DNA from: Gammaproteobacteria bacterium UBA2810
GTDB lineage: Bacteria; Pseudomonadota; Gammaproteobacteria; Enterobacterales; Succinivibrionaceae
Assembly (NCBI GenBank): GCA_002351705.1
Contig: DEHC01000033.1
Coordinates: 1-55,584 of the forward strand
DNA: 55,584 nucleotides
Direction of reading: 5' to 3'
A model generated the notes under the pieces. That model was not told where the DNA came from. It saw only the letters and a program-made list of their open reading frames with translations, and ran no database searches. This document shows, piece by piece, positions 25,437 through 33,532 of this stretch. Every line of letters begins with the position of its first letter. The stretch's first letter is position 1. The translations under genes were made by a program, and so were the position numbers.

Positions 25437-27677
25437 TCAGCCCTTTCCGAGAAGTAGATCAAGCTCCTTCTGTGCATATTTATTGCCGTGCTCGACTGCC
25501 CTGCGGTAAAGCTCAATGGCCTTCTTCAGATCCTTCGTGACGCCCTTCCCGTCCCGGTACATGCCGGCCAGCCCGCTCTCCGCGGCCGCGTTTCCGAGAT
25601 CCGCGCCCTTCCGGTACCACTCGAGAGCCTTCTTGAAATCCTGCCTGACGCCCTTCCCCTCCTCATAGAGGTACCCGAGGTTCTTCATCGACTGCGAGTC
25701 GCCATTCGCGGCGGCCTTCGTGTACCACCTGAATGCCTCAGCGTAGTCCTGTCTGACTCCCTTTCCGGTCTTGTAAAGATATCCGAGGTTGTACTCGGCA
25801 AGCGCACAGTCCTGCGCCGCGGCCTTGAGGTACCATTCAGCAGCCTTCGCGCAGTCAAGCTCCACGCCCTCGCCGAACTGATAGATGACGCCCATCCAGT
25901 TCTGCGCCTCGGCATACTCCTGCTCCGCGGACTCACGGAACCACCGGAGGGCCTCGAGGTCGTCCTTCTCCGTTCCGTTCCCGTTCTTGTACATCAGCGC
26001 GAGGTTGTACTGCGCCTGCGGCATCCCCTGCTCCGCGGCCGAGCGGAAGAGCCTCAGCGCCTCGGAGCTGTCCTGCCCGACTCCCTCGCCATTGAGGTAC
26101 ATGACGCCGAGGTCATACGCCGCGGCCGGCTCCCCCTTCTCAGCGGCCATGCGGTACCACTCCGCCGCCTCCCGGAGGTCCTCATCTCCGTCAGCCGCCT
26201 CATAGCAGAACCTCCCGATATGGAGCAGCGCACCGGACTCGCCCTGCTCAGCGGCCGCCTTGAAGAGCCCGAGCGCCATGCCGGGATCCCTCTCCACGCC
26301 TTCCCCGTTCATGTACATGCAGCCGAGCGTGTCCTCTGCCTCGGGATTCCCGTGATCTGCCGCCTTCAGGTACCACTCCGCTGCCTCAGATGGATCCTCC
26401 GCGACGCCAAGCCCGTGCCTGAAGAGGTCTCCGACCATGAGCTCTGCCTCGGCGTTCCCGCGGTCAGCCGCCTGCCTGAGCCACTTCATTGCCTCGCGGC
26501 AATCCTCTTCCCCGCCTTTCGAGAGGCAGATCCTGCCGAGGACGCTGCAGGCAGCCTCGCTGCCCTTCCCTGCGGCATCGCGGCAGAGGCGCTCCGCCTC
26601 ATCCCGGTCCTCCTCCACCCCGAGCCCGCAGAAATACAGCCAGCCGAGGCCTGCCTCCCCTCCGGCATTGCCCTGCTCCGCGGATTTCCGGTACCACTTC
26701 GCGGCCTCCCGGCAATCCTCTGCAACTCCCTGCCCGTAGAAGTACATGCCGGCGAGATTGTTCTGCGCCTCCGGCATCCCCTGCTCCGCGGACTTCCGGT
26801 ACCACTTCACCGCCTCCTCATAATCCTGCTCCACGCCGGTGCCGTCCCGGTACATATCGCCGAGGTTGAGCTCCGCGGGCGCAAGCCCCTGCTCCGCTGC
26901 CCTCCGGTACCACTCTGCGGCCTTCGCGTCGTCCTTCTCCGTGCCGAGGCCGTTGATGAAGAGGAACGCGACGTTGTTCTGTGCCTCAGCGTGTCCGTGC
27001 TCAGCCGCCTTCAGGTACCATCTGAAGGCCTCCTCATTATTCTTTTCCGTGCCGAGCCCGAAGAGGTGCATGTCGCCGAGCTGCGCCTCTGCGTACATAT
27101 TGCCCTGCAGAGCCGACTTCCGGAACCAGCCGATAGCCTCGCCGTAATCCTGCTCAACGCCGCGCCCGTAGCGGAAGGCCTCGCCCATAAAGCGCTGCGC
27201 CTCAGCGTCGCCCTCTGCTGCTGCCTTCCGGCACTTTTCCAGGAGCTCTGCGTCACTCCAGGAGTGCTCAAACAGGACAGGCTGCTGCTGCGATCCGCCC
27301 GGAAGCCTGACTGGCGCGCCGCTCACATCAGTGTCCGCTCTATGCGAAGGAGCCGCACCCGACGGGCTTCCGGCCCTGCGGACGGCCTCTGCCGCGCTCG
27401 CGGCAAAACGCCGCGCTGCCCCGGCATCCGCGCCGTGGTTCGCCGACATCGCCTCGGCTATTCCGTCCCAAACGGCCGGCAGGGCGCCCTTTGCCCTTTC
27501 GGTGAGCCTCAGGAGCTCCTTCCCGTACCAGCCCGCCGAAAAGGCCTCCGCAGCCTTCCTCATCTCCGGATCATCAAGCGCCCCGAGATCCGAAAGGAGG
27601 CCGGCAAGGCGCCCCTCGCCTATGACCGGCGCACCGTATTTTCTGACAAGCTCTCCGAGTGCCTCGTCAAGGTTCAT
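25437..27677 (-). CDS. Sel1-repeat protein, type A N-terminal domain
   Basis: 746 residues from the ATG at 27675-27677, chosen because AAGGAG stands seven to eight bases upstream; it begins 16 bases after the previous gene ends. The type A domain (EALGELVRKYGAPVIGEGRLAG) is more diverged at its end (RRFAASAAEAVRRAG, without the usual ALGL). About 16 Sel1 units follow. The last 175 or so residues (from QNWMGVIYQFGEGVELDCA to the terminal KELDLLLGKG) are nearly the same as in the proteins at 27694 and, partly, 31697. Confidence 0.87.
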   Translation of the reverse strand: MNLDEALGELVRKYGAPVIGEGRLAGLLSDLGALDDPEMRKAAEAFSAGWYGKELLRLTERAKGALPAVWDGIAEAMSANHGADAGAARRFAASAAEAVRRAGSPSGAAPSHRADTDVSGAPVRLPGGSQQQPVLFEHSWSDAELLEKCRKAAAEGDAEAQRFMGEAFRYGRGVEQDYGEAIGWFRKSALQGNMYAEAQLGDMHLFGLGTEKNNEEAFRWYLKAAEHGHAEAQNNVAFLFINGLGTEKDDAKAAEWYRRAAEQGLAPAELNLGDMYRDGTGVEQDYEEAVKWYRKSAEQGMPEAQNNLAGMYFYGQGVAEDCREAAKWYRKSAEQGNAGGEAGLGWLYFCGLGVEEDRDEAERLCRDAAGKGSEAACSVLGRICLSKGGEEDCREAMKWLRQAADRGNAEAELMVGDLFRHGLGVAEDPSEAAEWYLKAADHGNPEAEDTLGCMYMNGEGVERDPGMALGLFKAAAEQGESGALLHIGRFCYEAADGDEDLREAAEWYRMAAEKGEPAAAYDLGVMYLNGEGVGQDSSEALRLFRSAAEQGMPQAQYNLALMYKNGNGTEKDDLEALRWFRESAEQEYAEAQNWMGVIYQFGEGVELDCAKAAEWYLKAAAQDCALAEYNLGYLYKTGKGVRQDYAEAFRWYTKAAANGDSQSMKNLGYLYEEGKGVRQDFKKALEWYRKGADLGNAAAESGLAGMYRDGKGVTKDLKKAIELYRRAVEHGNKYAQKELDLLLGKG

Positions 27678-27693
27678 TTCAGTCTCTCCTTTC

Positions 27694-29505
27694 TCAGATG
27701 CCTTTCTCAAGGAGCTCAAGCTCCTTCGCCGCGTTCCTGTTCCCGTGCGCCGCGGCCTTCCGGTACCAGTCAGCCGCCTTCTTCAGATCCTTCCGGACTC
27801 CCTTCCCGTCCCGGTACATGCCGGCAAGCCCGTTCTCCGCGGCCGCGTTGCCAAGGGATGCTCCCTTCCGGTACCACCTGAGAGCCTTCCTGAAGTCCTG
27901 CGCGACGCCCTTCCCCTCCTCATAGAGCCAGCCGAGGTTCTTCATCGACTGCGAGTCGCCCTGCGCCGCGGCCTTCTCATACCACTTGAAGGCCTCGGCG
28001 TAGTCCTGCGCGACGCCCTTTCCGGTCTTGTAGAGGTATCCGAGGTTGTACTCCGCGAGCACGTTCCCCTGCGCGGCGGCCTTCAGGTACCACTTTGCGG
28101 CCTTTGCGCAGTTGAGCTCCACCCCCTCGCCGAACTGGTAAATGACGCCCATCCAGTTCTGCGCCTCGTCATAGCCCTGCTCGGCCGCTGCCAGGAACCA
28201 TTTCGCGGACTCTTTGTAGTCCTTCTCCACGCCGCGCGCGTCCCGGTACATATTGGCGAGGTTGTACTGCGCCTCCATGACGCCCTCCTCCGCGGCAGCC
28301 CTGAACCATTTCGCGGCCTCGGCATAGTCATGCTCTGTCCAGCCTTCATCGTTGTACATGACGCCGAGGCTGTACATTGCCTCAGCATTATCCTGATCCG
28401 CGGCCTTGCGGTACCATTTCACGGCCTTCGCAAAACTCACGCTGACGCCGTCTCCGTCCTCATACATCCTGCCGAGGTTGATCTCCGCTGCCGCGCATCC
28501 CTGCTCCGCGGCCTTCATGTACCATCTGAAGGCCTCTCCCGGATCCCGTCTGACACCGTTTCCCTCACTGTACATATTGCCAAGGTTGTTCTGCGCGTCT
28601 GCGTTCCCGAGATCAGCGGCCTTCCGGTACCATTTCACGGCCTCGGCGCTGTCCGCCTCAACCCCGGCTCCCTCAGCGTACATCCTGCCTATGTTGTACA
28701 CTGCTGTCGGCTCGCCATGAGACGCAGCCTTCATGAACCAGTCAAAGGCCTTTTTATAATCAGGCCTGACTCCAAGCCCGCGGATGTACAGGAAGCCGAG
28801 GTTGTTCTCCGCGTCGGTATTGCCCTGTTCCGCGGCCTTCTGGAACCATTTCTCGGCCTCACCGTAATCCTGCGTGACTCCGATGCCCTTTGAGCAGAGA
28901 TCTCCGAGCTCCGCCTGTGCGCGCGCATCACCCTGATCCGCGGATTTCAGGAGCCATCTGACCGCCTCTCTGCAGTCCTGCCTGACGCCGTGCCCGTAGC
29001 GGTATGCGAGGCCGAGCCAGAACTGTGCGTCTGAGTCTCCTCCCTCTGCGGCCCTGCGGCAGCTTTCGATCGTCTCAGTATCATCCCAGGAGTGCTGCCA
29101 GAGAGCATGTCGCTCAACGGAGCCTCTGAGTATCCTTTCTGCAGCGTCTTCTCCGGATGCCGGAGGCCCGGAGCGCAGCGCGTCAGGCGGCATGTCCCTG
29201 AGTCCCAGGGCATAGGTGAGGGAGTCTATTGCATAGTCAGTATCGCTTCTGCTGAAGCCGTGATCCCTGATAAGGATTTCCTTGATGCTTTCGGCCTGAA
29301 CCATGATGTCAGTCCCGCTCTCTCCGGGCTGGAGGCTGCCAAATGCTTTCCCGCAGCCGTCAGCGGCGAAGGCCTCCATTACCTTCCGGATCCCGGCCGA
29401 GCCGAGCACCCCGAGGCCGGAGAGAAGGCCGGCAAGGCGCCTCTCCCGGATGACAGTGATGCCGTACTCTCCGATAACCTGCTGCAGTGCCTCATAAAGC
29501 TTCAT
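27694..29505 (-). CDS. Sel1-repeat protein, type A N-terminal domain
   Basis: 603 residues. The second of two closely spaced ATGs (29503-29505) is chosen because GGAG then stands seven bases away, while the first would be only one base away. The type A domain runs from EALQQVIGEYGITVIRERR to YAIDSLTYALGLRDMPPD. About 12 Sel1 units follow, ending in the C-terminal cassette shared with the next gene (QNWMGVIYQFGEGVEL, GLAGMYRDGKGVRKDLKK). The two genes are 16 bases apart and probably co-transcribed. Confidence 0.87.
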   Translation of the reverse strand: MKLYEALQQVIGEYGITVIRERRLAGLLSGLGVLGSAGIRKVMEAFAADGCGKAFGSLQPGESGTDIMVQAESIKEILIRDHGFSRSDTDYAIDSLTYALGLRDMPPDALRSGPPASGEDAAERILRGSVERHALWQHSWDDTETIESCRRAAEGGDSDAQFWLGLAYRYGHGVRQDCREAVRWLLKSADQGDARAQAELGDLCSKGIGVTQDYGEAEKWFQKAAEQGNTDAENNLGFLYIRGLGVRPDYKKAFDWFMKAASHGEPTAVYNIGRMYAEGAGVEADSAEAVKWYRKAADLGNADAQNNLGNMYSEGNGVRRDPGEAFRWYMKAAEQGCAAAEINLGRMYEDGDGVSVSFAKAVKWYRKAADQDNAEAMYSLGVMYNDEGWTEHDYAEAAKWFRAAAEEGVMEAQYNLANMYRDARGVEKDYKESAKWFLAAAEQGYDEAQNWMGVIYQFGEGVELNCAKAAKWYLKAAAQGNVLAEYNLGYLYKTGKGVAQDYAEAFKWYEKAAAQGDSQSMKNLGWLYEEGKGVAQDFRKALRWYRKGASLGNAAAENGLAGMYRDGKGVRKDLKKAADWYRKAAAHGNRNAAKELELLEKGI

Positions 29506-29519
29506 TCCCATTCTCCTGC

Positions 29520-29640
29520 AGTTGAAATTCTACGGGCTTTTCAGCCGCTTTCTGATTTCCATGCTCCGCGGCCTTTCTGAACCGTTTTGCGGCCCGGGCG
29601 AAGTTCCGCTTCCTTTCCTGCCGGCATCAGATGTGATGGC
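29520..29640 (-). pseudogene. Remnant of a Sel1 gene 3' end
   Basis: A minus-strand frame reads KRNFARAAKRFRKAAEHGN and then QKAAEKP, the typical final unit of the neighbouring Sel1 proteins (compare YRKAAAHGNRNAAKE). It has no start or preceding units, and its frame runs out of phase into the start of the next gene. It looks like what is left of a deleted or recombined Sel1 gene. Confidence 0.5.
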
Positions 29641-29679
29641 GCATGGTGCCATGCTCCGCCCGGCCGCCTGAACCTCTGA

Positions 29680-31449
29680 TCAGGCTTCACTCCCCAGCAG
29701 CTCAAGCTCCTTTTTGGCGTCCGTATCACCCTGCTCCGCGGCCCTTCCGAGCCATTTGCGGGTCTCGGAAATGCTCCGCTCCACGCCGAGCCCGTCCCTG
29801 TACATCAGTCCGATGCGCCTCTCAGCCTCCGCGTGCCCCTTCTCCGCGGCCTCAAGGAACCATCCGGCTGCCGCCTCATCGTCCTGCCCGAGGCCGAGCC
29901 CCTCCTGGTACATGCGGCCTATGCGGCACATGGCGGAGGCACTGCCCCCTCTCGCGGCCCTGAAGTACCATTTCGCGGCATCGCGGTAATCCTGCGCGTT
30001 GCAGCTGTCACCTTCAAAGTAAATGCTGCCAAGCCAGTACTGTGAATCGGCATCACCCTTCATCGCCTGGTCATAAAGCATCTTTGCAGCCCCCTGGGGC
30101 ATCACCCTGCTGCCATTCCTGCCGTAACCGTGGCTCTCCATGTACTCAAGGCTCTCCTTCGCGGCCGTGCAGCCCTGCCTCGCCGCCATCCGGTACCACC
30201 TCATCGCCTGATCCGGATCGCCGATGATTCCGAGCCCGTAGAAAAGCATGTTGCCGAAGCTGTTCTGCGCCGCGGCGCATCCCTTTGCCGCAGCCCGTGA
30301 GTACCACATCACCGCCACAGCGAACTTCCGCTCAACGAAAAGCCCCCTGCGGTAGAGGTCTCCGACGCTGTTGCACGCCTCCCTGTCGCCCCCTGCCGCG
30401 GCCTCGATGTACCATCTCTCTGCCATGCCGTAATCACGGGGGACTCCCTGTCCCTTCCGGTACATGTCGCCGAGGATTCTCTGGGCCGCGGGCTCCCCCT
30501 CATCGGCCGCTTTCCGGAGCCATTCGGCGGCAAGGCTGTCATTGCGGGCCGTGCCGGTGCCGTTCAGATACATGCTGCCGAGCAGCATCTCGGCCCTCAC
30601 GTCCCCCTTCCCTGCCGCATCGCTGATCCGGCTGAAAGCCTCTGATTCATCCTTCGTGACGCCGTTCCCGGAAAGGTAGAGCTCGCCCAGGCTGCGCCCG
30701 GCCCCGGCATGCCCCTGATCCGCGGCCTTCCGGAGCAGCTCAAGAGCCCCGTCCCTGTCTTCCGGCACTCCCTTTCCGTCAAAAAGGAGACGTGCGAGGC
30801 GGAACTCCGCTTCCGCGTACCCCCGCTCAGCCGCCTTCCGGTACCACCCGGCGGCCTCGCCGAAATCCTGACTGACACCCATGCCGTTCTCGCAGAGTGT
30901 GCCGAGGTTGCACTCCGAGGACGGGATGCCCTGCTCAGCCGCCTTCCTGAACCATTTCGCAGCCTCGGCGTAGTCAGTCCCGGGCTCTTCCCAGCCGCAG
31001 TACAGGCAGGCAAGATTATTCTGGGCCGTGCCGTCTCCCTGCTCAGCCGCCTTCAGATACCATTTAGCGGCCTCGCCGGTGTCCCTTTCGGTGCCGCGTC
31101 CGTTCTGGTACATGAGGCCGAGGTATGACGCCGCTCCGGCATCCCCCTGCCCGGCGGCCTGCAGGCACCATTTCAGGGCCTCTTTAAAATCCTGCCTGAC
31201 GCCCCTCCCGAGGTAGTACATTTCACCGAGGTATCCCGCTGCTTCCGGATCTCCCTCCTCCGCAGCCTTCCTGAACCATTTCGCCGCCTCGGCGAGGTTC
31301 TGCTCCGCGCCCTGTCCGAAATAGTACATCTCGCCCATGTCGAGCGCGTGAGCGGGATCCGCGCCGCGGCGCTCCGGCCTGCGGCTGCCGCGCCAGCTGA
31401 CGGTAAAGAGGGAGCCGGAAGGAAGGCCGGAAAAAATGTCGTTCTGCAT
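29680..31449 (-). CDS. Sel1-repeat protein, type B N-terminus
   Basis: 589 residues from the ATG at 31447-31449 (GAGG eight bases upstream); a longer frame to 31491 lacks a ribosome site. Type B start: MQNDIFSGL, LFTVSWRGSRRPE, then LDMGEMYYFGQGAEQNLAEA. About 15 Sel1 units follow, interrupted at about residue 430 by the irregular LEYMESHGYGRNGS...KMLYDQAMKGDA segment it shares with the 23270-25309 protein. No signal peptide or membrane helix. Confidence 0.87.
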   Translation of the reverse strand: MQNDIFSGLPSGSLFTVSWRGSRRPERRGADPAHALDMGEMYYFGQGAEQNLAEAAKWFRKAAEEGDPEAAGYLGEMYYLGRGVRQDFKEALKWCLQAAGQGDAGAASYLGLMYQNGRGTERDTGEAAKWYLKAAEQGDGTAQNNLACLYCGWEEPGTDYAEAAKWFRKAAEQGIPSSECNLGTLCENGMGVSQDFGEAAGWYRKAAERGYAEAEFRLARLLFDGKGVPEDRDGALELLRKAADQGHAGAGRSLGELYLSGNGVTKDESEAFSRISDAAGKGDVRAEMLLGSMYLNGTGTARNDSLAAEWLRKAADEGEPAAQRILGDMYRKGQGVPRDYGMAERWYIEAAAGGDREACNSVGDLYRRGLFVERKFAVAVMWYSRAAAKGCAAAQNSFGNMLFYGLGIIGDPDQAMRWYRMAARQGCTAAKESLEYMESHGYGRNGSRVMPQGAAKMLYDQAMKGDADSQYWLGSIYFEGDSCNAQDYRDAAKWYFRAARGGSASAMCRIGRMYQEGLGLGQDDEAAAGWFLEAAEKGHAEAERRIGLMYRDGLGVERSISETRKWLGRAAEQGDTDAKKELELLGSEA

Positions 31450-31696
31450 GTCTTTGTCCTCAGTTAAAAACGGGCATTCTGTAATGGACAACGATATCTT
31501 TGTTCACCCGGAACACGCGGCGGGGAAAAGCGCGTGCTGACCAGGCCGTCCCAGAAAGCTCCTCTGACTTTAGCCCGTTCCGGAGCGGAAATACAGCAGA
31601 ATTGCGCTGTTGTGACAGCCTGTGCCGTATTATGGATTATTTAATGCCGTGGCATATGTCCCGGAGTGAGTCCGGGAAAGAGGAAAGGCGCGCAGC

Positions 31697-33490
31697 TCAC
31701 TGCTCCCAGGAGAGACCGGCAGACTCGCTCCCAGCGTTTCTGCTGCCATGCTCCGTGGCCTTCCGGTACAGCTCAGCTGCCTTTTTCAGATCCTTCGCGG
31801 TGCCCTTCCCGTCCCGGTACATGCCGGCAAGCCCGCTCTCAGCATCCGCGTTCCCGAGGGAGGCGGCCTTCCGGTACCATCTGAGGGCCTTTTTGAAGTC
31901 CTGCGCGACGCCCTTCCCCTCCTCATAGAGCCAGCCGAGGTTCTTCATCGACTGCACTTCGCCCTGCGCCGCGGCCTTCTCAAACCACCTGAGCGCCTCC
32001 TCATAGTCCTGCCTCACGCCTTTTCCTTTCATATAGAGGCAGCCGAGCCTGTATCCGGCTGTCACGTTCCCCTGCTCCGCGGCCTTCAGGTACCACTCCG
32101 CAGCCTTTGCGCAGTCCTCAGGGACACCCTCTCCGGACTCGCAGGCTGAGCCCATCATGAACTGCGCCCCGGCATGCCCCTGCTCCGCTGCTGCCTGAAA
32201 CCATCTCGCGGACTCCCAGTCGTTCCTCTCCACGCCACGCGCGTCCCGGTACATCTCTGCAAGGCTGTACTGCGCCTCCCTGAAGCCCTCCTCCGCTGCC
32301 CACCTGAAGCACCATTCAGCCCTGGAATAGTCATGCCCCTCCCAGTCCTCATCGCTCCAGACAAGGCCAAGCCTGTACATCGCCTCCGCATCCTCATGCC
32401 AGGCAGCCCTCCGGAACCATTCCATGGCCTTCCTGCAGTCCCGCCACACGCCGGCGCCCTCAAAGTACATGCATCCTAGGTTGTACTCCGCGTCTGCATA
32501 GTCCTGCTCCGCGGCCCGGAGGTAATGCCTGAGCGCCTCCTTCCGGTCCTGCCTGACGCCTTTCCCCGCGCCGTACATACTGCCGAGCTCAGTCTCCGCT
32601 GCGGCGCTCCCGAGCTCTGCGGCCCTCCTGAGCCATCTGACCGCCATGTCACGATCGCAGCTTACTCCTATGCCCTGCCAGTACATGAGTCCGGCATTGA
32701 ACGCGGAGTCCGGCTCTCCCTGCTCCGCAGCCTTCAGGAAGAACTCAAAGGCCTTTTTGAGGTCAGTTCCGCCTGCGCATGTGCCGCGGGCATACATGAG
32801 CGCGAGGCCGTGCTCTGCCCTGGCATTCCCCTTCTCTGCCGCGAGGCGGAGCCATTTCTCGGCCTGATCATCTGCCTTTCCCCTGTCCGGCCCGCAGAGC
32901 ATGAACTCCCCCAGATCCGCAGCGGCGCACACATCGCCCTGACCGGCCGACCGCCGGAGCCAGGTCCAGGCCTCCCTGTCATTCCGGCTCACGCCGATCC
33001 CGTCGCGGTACCTGACTCCGAGCCAGTACTGTGCGTCCGGATCGCCGTTCTCCGCGGCCTCACGGCACTCCTCTGCCGAGCGGGTTTTCTCCGGGGCGTG
33101 CTCCCAGGCTTGGCGCGCGGCGCCTGACACAGGAGAAAGGCTCTCGCCGTCCACGCTCTCAGGCTCGTCAGGCGGGATGTCCCTTTAGCCGAGGGCGAAG
33201 GTAACAGAGTCTGTGACATAGTCGGCATCGCTCCTCCTGAAGCCGTGCTTCCTGATGAACTCCCGCTTGACGCTGCCTGCACTGACGATAAAGTCAGCGC
33301 CGCACTCACCTGAGTCAGGCCCGAAGAGCTCGCTCCGGGGGCCGTCAGCGGAGAAGGCCTCAATCACCTTCCATATACGGGGAGCGACTGATATCACGGT
33401 ACCGGAGAGCAGCTCATCGAGGCGCCTCTCCTTCAGGGCATCAGGACCGTATTTATCCAGAATCTGCCTCAGTGCCTCACAGAGCGTCAT
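31697..33490 (-). pseudogene. Type A Sel1-repeat gene split by an in-frame ochre stop
   Basis: From an ATG at 33488-33490 with GGAGG eight bases upstream, the type A domain reads EALRQILDKYGPDALKERR to DYVTDSVTFALG and then hits TAA at 33185-33187. The frame stays open after it (RDIPPDEPESV, matching the ALGLRDMPPD of the paralogue at 27694) and continues through about 12 Sel1 units to KDLKKAAELYRKATEHG. The stop replaces the conserved Leu codon (TTA or CTA to TAA). A GTG at 33154 could restart translation of the repeat part (485 residues), but no good ribosome site is seen, so it is called a pseudogene with the possibility of two separate products. Confidence 0.7.
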
Positions 33491-33532
33491 TGCTGTATCC
33501 TCCCGGCTGATGCCCCGAGAATTCTCATTTCA

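Noticed and set aside
25488..27881. A 797-codon open frame on the plus strand opposite a Sel1 gene
   Set aside because: Its translation is a repetitive LRGLPVPL-type pattern that mirrors the Sel1 repeats in antisense; long antisense frames arise from GC-rich third positions. Similar frames opposite other Sel1 genes (27331-28893, 43951-45459) and opposite uvrD (46084-47847) were rejected for the same reason.
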